Below, in pieces: positions 31,080 to 39,821 of a stretch of 64,000 nt of DNA. This stretch comes from a virus. The stretch is from the IMG/VR virus record IMGVR_UViG_3300028800_000003, positions 1-64,000 of that record; one strand, written 5' to 3'. The notes under the pieces were generated by a model. The model ran no database searches and was not told where the DNA came from. It saw only the letters and a program-made list of their open reading frames with translations. The stretch's first letter is position 1. Each line of letters opens with the position of its first letter. Made by a program: the position numbers and the translations under genes.

Positions 31080-31586
31080 TCAGCGATCATCTAACTTTTG
31101 GGCCAACTGCATGAGCCCGTCGGCAACAAGCATAAGCGCATCGTGCATCATTTCTTTTGCCTCTGTGCTTGTGTTGTTAGATGAAATCCACTCGTCGAGT
31201 TTTTTCTCGAATTTGTTGTAGAACGTCATCAGTTCACGTTGATGTTCGTTGGCGACTTTGCGTTGTTCGTCGCTTTTTGATTCTGGCTTTGGATTTGGCT
31301 TCTGTGGCAATCTGCGCGTCCTGCCGTCCTTGCCGGTGCGCTTCGCAACTGCCCCATTTGGGGCAGTTGAATTACGGACGCGGCGCACGGTCTCACGACC
31401 GACGCCGATCTCCGCAGCGATAACGCGATCAGACTTTTTCGGACTATCCGCGTCCGCGATTGCCTTGGCGGCAAGATCACGGGGGCGCACATACTCCACA
31501 CCACAATTGCATCCTGCACGGGCCTCGGCGCGACATTCCGGGCAGATCATTCCGACAATGGAGCCCTGATAGCGCAGAGACATCAC
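31080..31586 (-). CDS. Helix-turn-helix protein with zinc motif, 168 aa
   Basis: An N-terminal CPEC...CNC motif (residues about 15-28) is followed by 'KKSDRVIAAEIGVGRETVRR', a helix-turn-helix of the ParB/sigma type, a basic linker and a C-terminal coiled coil. Probably DNA-binding. It overlaps the kinase gene upstream by four bases. Confidence 0.7.
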   Translation of the reverse strand: MMSLRYQGSIVGMICPECRAEARAGCNCGVEYVRPRDLAAKAIADADSPKKSDRVIAAEIGVGRETVRRVRNSTAPNGAVAKRTGKDGRTRRLPQKPNPKPESKSDEQRKVANEHQRELMTFYNKFEKKLDEWISSNNTSTEAKEMMHDALMLVADGLMQLAQKLDDR

Positions 31587-32143
31587 GCCGCCTCCGCAAG
31601 CACAGCCTCGCGCATCACGCGATCGACCTGGCTGAACAAACGATTCAGATTGCCGTCGTTGCTGATCAGCAAGTCGAACGGCAGGTCATAAGATTCGGAT
31701 GGATGTTGGCCGACGTTCAAGGCGTTGCCCGGCCGGACGATCTTGAAGATGACGCCGCCGACATCGCGGATCGCCTCGACCTCGTGCGGGAAGCGAACAT
31801 CCTCGGTGACAAGGCAGACGTGCGCCGGGCGATTGCGGGCACGATCGAGCCAGATGTTTGACCACAGCTTGACGCCGATCAGGTTGCGCCACTCGGTGCC
31901 GAGTGTCTGCATGGCGTAGCGCGGGGTCTTGCCGCACAGCAGATCGCAGGAAACCTCTTTCAGGTCGCCTTCGATATGTCGGTCGGTGAGCCCGATCGCC
32001 CGCAGCATGTCCTTGAGCGGGCCGGACATGCGCTGGCGCCGAAATTGATATTGATCCACGAGATACGACGCGACGGTCGACTTGCCGCAACCGGCGCGAC
32101 CTGTCAGACCGATGACGCGAATAGGGGTTGATGCGGCGAACAT
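31583..32143 (-). CDS. Deoxynucleoside monophosphate kinase-like protein
   Basis: The P-loop GRAGCGKST lies at residues 15-23, followed by 'RRQRMSGPLKDMLRAIG', 'TLGTEWRNLI', 'CLVTEDVRFPHEVEAI' and 'DLLISNDGNLNRL'. This is the pattern of phage dNMP kinases, which raise dNDP levels for DNA synthesis. 186 residues. It is the first gene of the leftward replication operon. Confidence 0.9.
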   Translation of the reverse strand: MFAASTPIRVIGLTGRAGCGKSTVASYLVDQYQFRRQRMSGPLKDMLRAIGLTDRHIEGDLKEVSCDLLCGKTPRYAMQTLGTEWRNLIGVKLWSNIWLDRARNRPAHVCLVTEDVRFPHEVEAIRDVGGVIFKIVRPGNALNVGQHPSESYDLPFDLLISNDGNLNRLFSQVDRVMREAVLAEAA

Positions 32144-32611
32144 GCGCCACGCCTCCGTGCTGTCCGCAACTTGTCGTTTTGTGCTGCGGTTATTGAGATA
32201 AGGGGTTGATTTATCTTGATTTTTTGATTTTCGGCGTCGATTTTAGGACTGTTAATCCTCCTCAAAAGTTGTTTGTTCCTGGGCGTCTGCCTTAGTTTCG
32301 GCGCATCCTGCGATCAGCCTTTTCCGCAGTGGTGGAAGGGGTTCCCAGATAGCCGCAGTGCCTCCCGCGGATGCCGGATAACCTCTTGCGACATTGACAT
32401 TGAAGCCATTCGGCTTAGGTTCCGTCATTAAGTCGCCGCATTGATCGGCGGCGAATCAGGTGGTGGCCGTCTGGCGGCCGGATCGAAATAAGCGCAACGG
32501 TTGTCGGACTGGGGTTGACTCAGGTCTCATAACCGCAATGATGCGGTTAGGTGCGGAATGGTGTCAAGCGAAATTTTGTGTCCTGTCGTAGATCAGCATC
32601 GGGGGGTGCCA
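32144..32611. promoter_or_regulatory. Immunity/control region between replication operon and repressor
   Basis: No convincing gene in about 470 bases. A GCGGTTA site (32186-32192) lies in the leader of the leftward operon next to an ACCCCTTATC sequence. Near the repressor gene, TAACCGCA and TGCGGTTA form a perfect inverted repeat with a 4-base spacer (32530-32549), directly after TTGACT (32516-32521). These look like operator and promoter of the repressor. A second promoter-like pair is TTGACA (32394-32399) with TAGGTT. The region 32220-32380 is AT-richer and shows nothing else clear. Confidence 0.6.
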
Positions 32612-33439
32612 ATGAAAAAAGTGAAAATCGTAAAAATGGTGCGTAAGCGTAAACAGTTTTTCCTGAGCGACCTGCTTGCAACGTATCAGGTCGATCCTTC
32701 ACTGAGACCGGATCACATCAAGAATATCCTGTCGCGCATCTATCATCAGGCTAACGTGCTCGGCATCGACAGCGAGCGCGCCATCTCGAATATGGCAACC
32801 GGATCGCCTGACACTGTGCGATCGATGCGGCGGCAATACGAAACCGGCAAACAGCACAGTGCTGACACATCGACATTGCAGCAACTCGCCGTGCCGCTGC
32901 GCGTCAACGTGAAATGGCTGCAATTCGGCATGGGACCGCGCGAAGCATCCGCGGAACATTCGACGGCATCATCGCCCATGCGCACCATTCCGCGAGGCCA
33001 TATCGCAGACGGCGTGCCTGCGCTCCAGGTGCGCGGCACTGTCGTCGTCGACGGCTGGTTTGGTGAAGGCGCCGGCCAGGTTGCCGCCGGCAACGCACCG
33101 CCACCTGATCCGGCGTTCGCACCGAGCGCACAATTCGCGCTCCTGGTCGGCGACGATTCGGTGAATCGCTTTGCGCAATCCGGCGACTATCTGATTGCCA
33201 TTGATCCCAGCGTGGTCAAGGTCGAGCCGGCCGAACATCTCGTTGTCGTCTCGCGCATGATGAAGGACACCAACTTGCGCGAACTGACAGTGCGACGCGC
33301 GACGCCCAATGGAACTGATCTGGTGCTGCGTTACGAGTCGAACGAGATGCGGTTCAAGGAGAAGCCGGAACCGCATATCAGCGAGCCCGGCATCAGCATC
33401 GTCGGCGTGGTGATTGCGGTCTACCGCCGCGTTGCCTGA
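32612..33439 (+). CDS. S24-type phage repressor (CI-like)
   Basis: The ATG at 32612 follows GGGGGGTG; an in-frame ATG at 32558 is possible. Residues about 50-110 carry a C1-type helix-turn-helix ('ISNMATGSPDTVRSMRRQYE', 'STLQQLAVPLRVNVKWLQFG'), as in repressors of alphaproteobacterial prophages. The C-terminal half is LexA/S24-like: 'VGDDSVNRFAQSGDYLIAID' holds the serine (Ser183). The lysine expected in 'TVKR' is arginine (TVRR, Arg228), so self-cleavage may be weak or absent. It probably binds the TAACCGC sites found at many phage promoters. Confidence 0.8.
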   Translation: MKKVKIVKMVRKRKQFFLSDLLATYQVDPSLRPDHIKNILSRIYHQANVLGIDSERAISNMATGSPDTVRSMRRQYETGKQHSADTSTLQQLAVPLRVNVKWLQFGMGPREASAEHSTASSPMRTIPRGHIADGVPALQVRGTVVVDGWFGEGAGQVAAGNAPPPDPAFAPSAQFALLVGDDSVNRFAQSGDYLIAIDPSVVKVEPAEHLVVVSRMMKDTNLRELTVRRATPNGTDLVLRYESNEMRFKEKPEPHISEPGISIVGVVIAVYRRVA

Positions 33440-33517
33440 TTTACGATCTTCGCCTTTGGTTTCATCCTGTGACAATCCGCCGCAAGGTTACGTGCGTCAT
33501 CTGACACGGTTATAGTG

Positions 33518-33546
33518 TTGCCGGTTCCAGTGTCACGGCGTATGTT
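33518..33546 (+). promoter_or_regulatory. Promoter of the gene at 33601
   Basis: TTGCCG (33518-33523) and TATGTT (33541-33546) are 17 bases apart. The sequence TGACAC ... GTGTCA forms an inverted repeat over this promoter. Moderate match to sigma-70 type promoters. Confidence 0.45.
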
Positions 33547-33600
33547 TCAACTTGAACACCTTGTTTCGGAAAATTAACCACGAATTCCAAGAGGCCTGGA

Positions 33601-34029
33601 ATGTCTACGTTGCGTCATGGCGATGCCATTGTCGTCACTCGCCCCATTGTGCTGCCATATGCGTCAATAGCGCGCGGTGAACGCGCTCACGTCGTCGACA
33701 TCGACCCGGAAAACGGAGGCGTTGTCGCGCAACTCGATCGCCCACATCCCGATCTGGTTCCTAACCGCAACATGATCTTCATTGCCCCGGACAGTGAGGA
33801 TGTCGCCCGCCTCGTTCCGGCCCGCACGCGCTATCTCACCATCGGCACAATGGCCGCTTGTGTCGCGCTCTTTTCCTGCCTGACCGTCTTCGAGAACATA
33901 AAGCCGGCCGCAGCCGGCGCTGCCGATCTTGCCACCAAGGCGTGCGCGGTCGACCCTCTCCACCTCGCCAACCTACCCATCACCGCAACGGTTAATGACA
34001 TCGACCAGGGCGGGGCTGACCCCGACTGA
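33601..34029 (+). CDS. Hypothetical membrane protein, 142 aa
   Basis: The N-terminal 65 residues ('GDAIVVTRPIVLPYASIARG') look like a KOW/SH3-type barrel. A membrane segment ('LTIGTMAACVALFSCLTVF') follows at about 78-97, then a short outside tail. It stands alone next to the repressor and may be expressed in the lysogen. Function unknown. Confidence 0.7.
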   Translation: MSTLRHGDAIVVTRPIVLPYASIARGERAHVVDIDPENGGVVAQLDRPHPDLVPNRNMIFIAPDSEDVARLVPARTRYLTIGTMAACVALFSCLTVFENIKPAAAGAADLATKACAVDPLHLANLPITATVNDIDQGGADPD

Positions 34030-34037
34030 ACTTTATT

Positions 34038-34097
34038 TAACCGCGGTTATTGACGGTTAGCCGAGAAGGGCTCATATAAGTCCCGAACCATTCGGGA
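34038..34097 (+). promoter_or_regulatory. Promoter and TAACCGCGGTTA operator of the recombination operon
   Basis: The 12-bp palindrome TAACCGCGGTTA (34038-34049) abuts the -35 TTGACG (34050-34055). A -10 such as CATATA or TATAAG lies at 34073-34080. A hairpin TCCCGAA/TTCGGGA (34081-34097) would be at the 5' end of the mRNA. This should be the main rightward promoter, controlled by the repressor. Confidence 0.7.
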
Positions 34098-34103
34098 TTT
34101 GAT

Positions 34104-34460
34104 GTGCCTTTCTTCGCGCCAGCACGAGTCCGTCGCAGCCGCATCATCGCCACGGCATCGAGCCCGCTTGTCCTGTCTATCGGACTGAGCGCGGATTTGA
34201 CTGTCAGGTTGAACGCGGCGTCAGGCCGCGTCGTGCTTGCTGGCTTTGATCGCAATGTGTTGCGGCTGCGGCGTGCCCGCAGCAATGACACGGCGATCCT
34301 GCGCACATTCCAAATCACCAAGGAACGCTACGGCCTCAACGTGCGGTGCATGGCGCTGCCGCGCGGCGTCGTCGTGCCAGAGGGACGCCTGATGTTGGCG
34401 CACCGCTGGCACGGCGATGTTTTGCTGATCGATCTGACACGTATTCAAGGATCACCGTGA
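34104..34460 (+). CDS. Hypothetical protein, 118 aa
   Basis: Starts at GTG 34104 (VPFFAPARVRRSRIIATASS...); an ATG two bases upstream is in a frame that soon stops. Basic protein with a possible helix-turn-helix-like middle. First gene of the rightward operon, followed by Gp157. Function unknown. Confidence 0.55.
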   Translation: MPFFAPARVRRSRIIATASSPLVLSIGLSADLTVRLNAASGRVVLAGFDRNVLRLRRARSNDTAILRTFQITKERYGLNVRCMALPRGVVVPEGRLMLAHRWHGDVLLIDLTRIQGSP

Positions 34461-35176
34461 TGAATGAACGTCCAGACCAATTGCATATGGCGGTTGAAGC
34501 CGCGCGCACCCTCCGCGGCGAGATCGCGAAGCTGATCGTTGCTGACAAGGTCGAAGCCGGCGAGATCGGCCCCGAAGACGCGCAAACTATCCAAGACACC
34601 TTCGACGGCGAAACCACGCTGGAGATCGAACTGGCGCGTGCAATCGAGGCCGAAGACGACGACACAATCCTGGTCACCGGCATCACCACGCGCATCAACG
34701 AACTGACAAACCGGCGCGACCGCATCAAAAAGCGCATCGCCGCACGCCGCGGCCTGATCGAACAGGCGATGACGGTTGCCGAATGGCCGAAGCATGAAAC
34801 GCCGCTCGGCACGTTGTCGATGGCAAAATCCCCAGACACCGTTGAGGTCGACGACGAGGCGTCGATCCCGTCGCAATTCTGGAAGCCGGCCGATCCGGTG
34901 CTCGACCGAAAAGGTCTCGGCGATTCGCTCAAGACTTTTCACAAGTCGGTGCAACACGCCAGTGGCATCAAGGATGTTGGCGAGCGCGCCAGCGCCTTGC
35001 TCGATCTGGCGCGGCTACTGCCGCAACAGCATCAGGACATCGTCACGAAGGCGCAAGGCATCAATGATCATGCCGAGCGCGCCGATGCACTGGCCTCGAT
35101 CCTCAACCGATGCTCGCCGGTTCAGGGCGCCCACCTCGATCTTGGCGGCAAGCATCTCGTTATTCGCCGCAAATAA
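34460..35176 (+). CDS. Gp157-like protein
   Basis: The helical N-terminal 140 residues, with 'TLEIELARAIEAEDDDTILV', 'RINELTNRRDRIKKRIAARR' and 'HETPLGTLSMAKS', match the siphovirus Gp157 family, which is often encoded beside single-strand annealing proteins. The last 60 residues are an additional helical part. It probably assists recombination by the following Bet protein. Confidence 0.8.
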   Translation: MNERPDQLHMAVEAARTLRGEIAKLIVADKVEAGEIGPEDAQTIQDTFDGETTLEIELARAIEAEDDDTILVTGITTRINELTNRRDRIKKRIAARRGLIEQAMTVAEWPKHETPLGTLSMAKSPDTVEVDDEASIPSQFWKPADPVLDRKGLGDSLKTFHKSVQHASGIKDVGERASALLDLARLLPQQHQDIVTKAQGINDHAERADALASILNRCSPVQGAHLDLGGKHLVIRRK

Positions 35177-35219
35177 AAGCTGTTCGAGCGTAGCAAATAA
35201 ACCAGCGTAGGAAATAAAA

Positions 35220-36158
35220 ATGAACGCACTGACCAAGATCGAGACCGGCACCGCAATCGCGACCTGGACTCCGCGGCAGCTCGAAACCATCAAACGCACC
35301 GTCGCCCGCGACACCAGTGACGACGAATTCAACCTGTTCATCGAATACGCCAAGGTGAAAGGCCTCGACCCGTTTTCGCGGCAGGTCATCGCGATCATCT
35401 TTAACAAGGACAAGCCTGAAAAACGGCAGATGACCATCATCACCACGCAAGAGGGCTTGCGGGTGATGGCGGCGCGCTGCGGCGACTACCGCCCGGCCGA
35501 GGAGGAACCGGCCTATGAGTATGGCGCTGAGAAGACAGGGACCAATCCGCTCGGTCTCGTCAAATGCACCGTGAAACTGTGGAAGCAAGACCCGCGCACC
35601 AATCAATGGTTCCCGGTCAGCGGCACGGCGTATTGGGACGAACACGCTCCGATCAAGGAGGAGTGGGCCTGGAACGAACAGGCCAACAAACGCAAGCCGA
35701 CCGGCAAGCTGATCGTCGAAGACAACTGGAGAAAGATGGGCCGCTTGATGCTGGCGAAATGCGCCACCACGCAAGCGCTCCGCGCCGGCTGGCCGGCGAC
35801 GTTCTCCGGTGTGTACGGCGAGGAGGAAATGGATCGCGCCATCACCGACGATCGCACCGCTTCCGAAATCGTCGCGATGGAAGCCGAGGTTCGGCGCGCC
35901 AAGGCCATCGGCATGTCCGACGATGAATATCCCTTCGTCGACGACCAGGGCAACATGCACTTCATCCCCGCCGGCGAATACGGCGATCGACTTATCGAGG
36001 AAGCGCGCGCCTACAAGACGGCAGAGCCGTTGCAGGCGATGATCGTGCGCAACCGCGAGGGCTTCAATCGCTTCTGGGCGAAGCACAAGTCCGACGCCCT
36101 TGAGGTCAAGCGCTCGCTGGAAGGCATTGGCGAGAAGCTGTCCAAGGTGGCGGCGTGA
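35220..36158 (+). CDS. bet: Single-strand annealing protein Bet/RecT family
   Basis: The 312-residue protein matches the RecT/Bet family: 'RDTSDDEFNLFIEYAKVKGL', 'DPFSRQVIAIIFNKDKPEKR', 'MTIITTQEGLRVMAARCGDY' and 'NWRKMGRLMLAKCATTQALR' as in lambda Bet. It anneals complementary single strands during phage recombination. A partner 5'-3' exonuclease is not obvious nearby; the DEDD exonucleases at 43327 and 51458 have the opposite polarity. Confidence 0.95.
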   Translation: MNALTKIETGTAIATWTPRQLETIKRTVARDTSDDEFNLFIEYAKVKGLDPFSRQVIAIIFNKDKPEKRQMTIITTQEGLRVMAARCGDYRPAEEEPAYEYGAEKTGTNPLGLVKCTVKLWKQDPRTNQWFPVSGTAYWDEHAPIKEEWAWNEQANKRKPTGKLIVEDNWRKMGRLMLAKCATTQALRAGWPATFSGVYGEEEMDRAITDDRTASEIVAMEAEVRRAKAIGMSDDEYPFVDDQGNMHFIPAGEYGDRLIEEARAYKTAEPLQAMIVRNREGFNRFWAKHKSDALEVKRSLEGIGEKLSKVAA

Positions 36159-36159
36159 T

Positions 36160-36333
36160 ATGCCCGACACCGATCTGAAACGCCGCCAGGAGGCGGGCGC
36201 GAGATTCGAGCAAAAGATGCTCGACTTTCTGCTGCAATACAACCCGACGCACGACCTGAAAGTGATCGACGTGATTGCCATCGCGTCGGCTGCCCGGCGA
36301 CTCGCCTTTGAAGAATTCTCCGAGGGTCGCTGA
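36160..36333 (+). CDS. Hypothetical protein, 57 aa
   Basis: A helical small protein (MPDTDLKRRQEAGARFEQKM...). It begins two bases after the bet stop. Function unknown. Confidence 0.55.
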   Translation: MPDTDLKRRQEAGARFEQKMLDFLLQYNPTHDLKVIDVIAIASAARRLAFEEFSEGR

Positions 36334-36582
36334 ATGTTTGTCGATCTGGACAAGAGAACCCAGCACGCCGCACAACTAAAACGCGGCCTGGAACGTCTCG
36401 GGCCGAATTTCGTCGCCACCATCTGTTATTGGTGTGACGGTACGACGACTCACAATTTCGAGCACTGCCATGTTTGCGGCGCCGGCAAGTTCTACGGCAC
36501 GTCGCTCGGCCTCCTGATCAACAATAAGCCAGCGCCTGACAGCGTCGTCAATCAGGTGCTTGTCGCAGGCGAGGCCGCATGA
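36334..36582 (+). CDS. Zinc-motif protein, 82 aa
   Basis: CYWC (31-34) and CHVC (45-48) make a zinc finger in the middle ('ATICYWCDGTTTHNFEHCHV'). The gene directly follows the one upstream. Function unknown; nucleic-acid binding is likely. Confidence 0.6.
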   Translation: MFVDLDKRTQHAAQLKRGLERLGPNFVATICYWCDGTTTHNFEHCHVCGAGKFYGTSLGLLINNKPAPDSVVNQVLVAGEAA

Positions 36583-36777
36583 ATGTGCCAGGGCAGCCTT
36601 TTTCATAAATGGTCGGACTGGATTTACCCGCCGAGCAACGCGACTGAGGCCATCGACAAATTCGGCATGGCCATCGCGCCTATCGAGTCGAAGCTGTTTG
36701 ATCGGTGGATCGAAAAGGTCCGCATTTGCTGCAAGTGCAGCAACGTTCAGGTTCGATACATCCCGGACGGTCACTGA
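36583..36777 (+). CDS. Hypothetical protein with CxxC pairs, 64 aa
   Basis: MCQGSLFHKWSDWIYPPSNA... with CCKC near the C terminus. This looks like the small phage/prophage zinc proteins starting 'CxGxLFHKWxxW'. The stop overlaps the RNA ligase start (ATGA). Confidence 0.6.
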   Translation: MCQGSLFHKWSDWIYPPSNATEAIDKFGMAIAPIESKLFDRWIEKVRICCKCSNVQVRYIPDGH

Positions 36778-37469
36778 TGAAGCCACTCGGCCGCAAAAAC
36801 TACGGCTCGATTGCGCATCTACCATGTAGTCGCATGGGGCCGGCAGACCATGCGTGTCACGCCGGTCAAGCACGTATCGCCACCGAGAAGGCGCGCGATC
36901 GACACGACCTGATCATCGTAACCGAGAAGCTGGACGGCTCCAACGTCGGCATCGCAAACGTCGACGGCGTGATCTACGCAATCGGGCGCGCCGGTCACCT
37001 TGCGCAAACGTCGCCGTATGAACAGCATCAACTATTCGCGGACTGGGTAAGGCAAGACGAGCAGCGCTGGCGCGATGCGCTGCCCGCCGGCTGCCGGCTG
37101 GTCGGGGAATGGCTCGCGCAGGCTCACGGCACGCGCTACAGCCTGCCGCGAGGCCCATTCGTGGCATTCGATTTGATGTACGGCGATACCCGCACATCCT
37201 TCTCCAGTCTCCGCGCTCATTGCCAGACATTCGGCATTCCGATGCCGAAGCTGCTCCATCTCGGAGGTCCGCTTTCCGTCGAGGCAGCAATGGCGCTGCA
37301 CGGATGCGGCGACCACGGCTGTCTCGATGAACCGGAAGGCGCGGTCTGGCGCGTCGAGCGCCGCGGCGAATTCGATTTCATGTGCAAGTGGGTGCGCCCC
37401 GATAAGGTCGACGGCAAATTTCTGCCGGAGATTTCCGGTGGCGCGCCAATCTGGAATTGGCGACCATGA
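36777..37469 (+). CDS. RNA ligase (Rnl2-like nucleotidyltransferase)
   Basis: The 230-residue protein has the ligase motifs in order: motif I 'EKLDGSN' with the nucleotide-accepting Lys51, motif III 'FVAFDLMYG' (128-136), motif IV 'EGAVWRVE' (187-194) and motif V 'FMCKWVRPDK' (201-210). This fits the RNA_ligase family of T4 Rnl2 relatives, which seal nicks in RNA with ATP. In phages it typically repairs tRNAs or other RNAs cut by host defence nucleases. It overlaps both neighbours by ATGA. Confidence 0.9.
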   Translation: MKPLGRKNYGSIAHLPCSRMGPADHACHAGQARIATEKARDRHDLIIVTEKLDGSNVGIANVDGVIYAIGRAGHLAQTSPYEQHQLFADWVRQDEQRWRDALPAGCRLVGEWLAQAHGTRYSLPRGPFVAFDLMYGDTRTSFSSLRAHCQTFGIPMPKLLHLGGPLSVEAAMALHGCGDHGCLDEPEGAVWRVERRGEFDFMCKWVRPDKVDGKFLPEISGGAPIWNWRP

Positions 37470-38200
37470 CTAAAAAGGGCTCTGAATTCCCGCCGCTCCT
37501 GATGGAGCGCGTCGCCAGGAAAATCGGCAACCAGACCTTCATCGGCTGGGTGCCGGCCGACCCAGTAAGCGCCGAGCGCATTTCCGAGCGCTACCGCGTC
37601 GGCGCCCAAGTCAATTTCACCACCTGGGAGGCGCGCGATCCGCGCAAGCTGCGCCTCTACTGGGCAATCCTGCAAGAGTGCGTCGCCAACGGCGAGAAAT
37701 ACGGCCGCGCCGAAGACCTGCACAACGCAGTCAAGATCGCGCTCGGCTATAAGCGCGAAATCCGCCTGCTCAATGTCGGCGAAACGTCATCGCTATTGAT
37801 GTCGCTTGGCGTCGTGCTCAACAAGATTCGCATGGTCTCGGAGAACAGCGACACCATTTTCGGCAAGCTGATCCGACCGTTGGTGAAACAGGCTTTCGAG
37901 ATCGCCGAGAAGGTCGGCGGCACGGTGAGCGACACCATCATCCTGCCGGGCTCGATCGCACTCGACAAGATGGACGAAGGCGAGTTCCGCATTTTCTTCG
38001 ACCGCGCAATGAACGAATTGCGTCGGGCTGGCTATCCCATCGATGAAATCATGGAAGCCAGCAAACAAAAACTCGCCCGAACTCGGGCGAGACAGACCCC
38101 TCCCCTCAATTACGGAGACAGCAACTATGGGCGAAGCCAAACGCCGCCGCGAGAAGATCGCGGAGTTAAAGACCCAGTCAGTAAAGAAGCAGCGGCATAA
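37466..38200 (+). CDS. NinB/DUF1367-like recombination-associated protein, 244 aa
   Basis: 'RDPRKLRLYWAILQECVANG', 'DLHNAVKIALGYKREI' and 'DEGEFRIFFDRAMNELRRAG' follow the pattern of phage NinB/DUF1367-type proteins that accompany recombination functions. The last 50 residues are polar and share DNA with the leader of the next gene, including an 8-bp hairpin. The assignment is by pattern and position, so moderate. Confidence 0.65.
   Translation: MTKKGSEFPPLLMERVARKIGNQTFIGWVPADPVSAERISERYRVGAQVNFTTWEARDPRKLRLYWAILQECVANGEKYGRAEDLHNAVKIALGYKREIRLLNVGETSSLLMSLGVVLNKIRMVSENSDTIFGKLIRPLVKQAFEIAEKVGGTVSDTIILPGSIALDKMDEGEFRIFFDRAMNELRRAGYPIDEIMEASKQKLARTRARQTPPLNYGDSNYGRSQTPPREDRGVKDPVSKEAAA
38072..38126 (+). 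promoter_or_regulatory. Hairpin plus ACCCCT leader inside the 3' end of the gene upstream
   Basis: CTCGCCCG (38072-38079) and CGGGCGAG (38084-38091) form an 8-bp stem with a 4-base loop, followed by GACAGACCCCTC, then ACGGAG and the ATG at 38127. Same order as the leader at 13581-13639, although here it is within coding sequence. Confidence 0.55.
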
Positions 38201-39059
38201 ACTGCGGCTGATGCCGGTCACGACACAGACCCAGCATCACTTCAAGAATCTGGCCGCCCGCAGCGAGGCGGATTTGAATGCCGGCCTGCCAGAGCGTTCC
38301 GCGTTCGCCTCACGCATCGAATATCGTCGCGCGCTGCATCTCTTTAATCCGGCCGTCGGCGCCGATCCGAAGCTGACCAAACAGATTCCAATCAAGGTCC
38401 GCGCTCATGCGTGGCATCCGCGTCCGCTCGACAAGCCGCCAGGCGCGATCCAACCGCTCGTCCTCGTTCCCGGCCGCAAGCTCGATCCCGATGAGCGGGT
38501 CATTCATCTCCAGGCCGTTGCCGGGTTTGCCTCTGCCGATCCGAAGCGACACCAGCAGGCGCATAATAAGATGCTCCGCATGTTGGACGTGCCGTGCGGC
38601 TTTCGCACGCCGTCTGCCAAGGCGAAGAACTGGCGCAGCACGTCGCTGATCGAACAGGCCTCGATCCGCGCCGGTCTCGCACCGGAGCGCGCGTTTGAAC
38701 CGTCGGCACGCGGTTTGAAAAAGCAGGAAGCCACACAACAGACCAAGGCGCTGATCCACCTGGAACGCCTGATGCGTGACAACGAAGCCCGCGCCATCCA
38801 GGCGCGCAATGATGATCAGAAAGCCAAGTGGTTTGTCGGCAAGGTCATGGCCGCCATGGAGGGCAGCATTAGCCATGAGTGGCTGGAGTCGATCGTGCCT
38901 GAGAAACTGACAGCATTCTACACCCGCCGCTTCAAATACATGAACGCTCCGCGTCGCGCGCGTTACGAATTGTTGCTTGCCGATGCCAAGGCGCGCCAGC
39001 GCGGCGAAAATCTCGACGGTTCGCCGCGGCGCGAGACGATCATGCGGGAAGCTGCGTGA
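38127..39059 (+). CDS. Hypothetical protein, 310 aa
   Basis: MGEAKRRREKIAELKTQSVK... The start is set by the ACCCCT/ACGGAG leader. The protein is basic and helical with no catalytic pattern I recognise. The segment 'RGLKKQEATQQTKALIHLER' may form a coiled coil. Function unknown. Confidence 0.65.
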   Translation: MGEAKRRREKIAELKTQSVKKQRHKLRLMPVTTQTQHHFKNLAARSEADLNAGLPERSAFASRIEYRRALHLFNPAVGADPKLTKQIPIKVRAHAWHPRPLDKPPGAIQPLVLVPGRKLDPDERVIHLQAVAGFASADPKRHQQAHNKMLRMLDVPCGFRTPSAKAKNWRSTSLIEQASIRAGLAPERAFEPSARGLKKQEATQQTKALIHLERLMRDNEARAIQARNDDQKAKWFVGKVMAAMEGSISHEWLESIVPEKLTAFYTRRFKYMNAPRRARYELLLADAKARQRGENLDGSPRRETIMREAA

Positions 39060-39286
39060 CCACGTTCATCACCATTAATAAGCACGTCATTGCGGCCAAT
39101 GCCAAGCATGGCCGTAATGACCCGCCGATCCGCGTCGCCAAGAGCAAAAACGGCAAGGCCGTCTATGCCCGCGGCGTGAAGATCAACGGACCCTCCGAGC
39201 TGATAAGCGGCGACGGCAAACCGGTCCTGAAATGCGGAGCGCGCATTGCGCTTGTTACCGACGCCGATGTCGAGGTGATCGCGTGA
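39056..39286 (+). CDS. Hypothetical protein, 76 aa
   Basis: Starts at GTG in a GTGA overlap (VTTFITINKHVIAANAKHGR...). Beta-rich basic protein resembling small phage proteins found beside HNH endonucleases. Function unknown. Confidence 0.65.
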   Translation: MTTFITINKHVIAANAKHGRNDPPIRVAKSKNGKAVYARGVKINGPSELISGDGKPVLKCGARIALVTDADVEVIA

Positions 39287-39645
39287 GAACGATCATCCTC
39301 GGCAATAACGGCCGCTACGAAACGCAAGTGTCTGACGAGGACTATGCGTACCTCGTCCAGTGGCGATGGCAATACAAGCTGTCATCTAAAAGGTATCAAG
39401 GCAGCGCCGACAAGGGCGTCTACGCAAAGCGCACGACGACGGTCAACGGCCGCAAGATCACGTTGCTGATGTCGCATGTGATCCTGGAGCGCATGGGCAA
39501 GCCGCGCCCAGGACCCGATTACGATGCCGACCACGGCGACGATCATTCGCTCAACAATCAGCGCCACAATCTCGGCTGGGTTCACAAGACGCCCAACAGA
39601 GGCAAGGCCTCCAACCGCTCCTGCTACTACGCGGAGGCGGCATGA
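39283..39645 (+). CDS. HNH endonuclease, 120 aa
   Basis: 'SHVILERMGKPRPGPDYDAD' followed by 'HGDDHSLNNQRHNLGWV' is an HNH_3-type active site (the DxDH and N-N-H pattern). It starts at GTG 39283 in a GTGA overlap. Either a homing-type nuclease or a domesticated operon member. Confidence 0.8.
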   Translation: MRTIILGNNGRYETQVSDEDYAYLVQWRWQYKLSSKRYQGSADKGVYAKRTTTVNGRKITLLMSHVILERMGKPRPGPDYDADHGDDHSLNNQRHNLGWVHKTPNRGKASNRSCYYAEAA

Positions 39646-39821
39646 CGATCGTGAACCCACTCGACATACAATGCGCTCACCGAGCACACATCAACGATAG
39701 TGTCCAGTGCGACGGAAAAATCTATCAGATCGTAGGAGTTCTACAATACCCAGACTTTCTGGCCGTCGAATGGCCATGGTGGAGATATGCGTTTCGGTTC
39801 TTGCGAAAGGTTCTCCGGTGA
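39642..39821 (+). CDS. Hypothetical protein, 59 aa
   Basis: MTIVNPLDIQCAHRAHINDS and onward, ending in a basic aromatic stretch (WPWWRYAFRFLRKVLR) that could associate with membranes. It starts in an ATGA overlap and ends in a GTGA overlap, filling a gap between two nuclease genes. Function unknown. Confidence 0.55.
   Translation: MTIVNPLDIQCAHRAHINDSVQCDGKIYQIVGVLQYPDFLAVEWPWWRYAFRFLRKVLR

Noticed and set aside
32119-32130. Another ACCCCTAT leader copy
   Set aside because: It is inside the start of the dNMP kinase gene (residues STPI), downstream of its start codon, so it is probably a chance match.
35160-36422. A 420-codon minus-strand open frame
   Set aside because: It lies antisense to the bet gene, which has clear family motifs; this frame has none.
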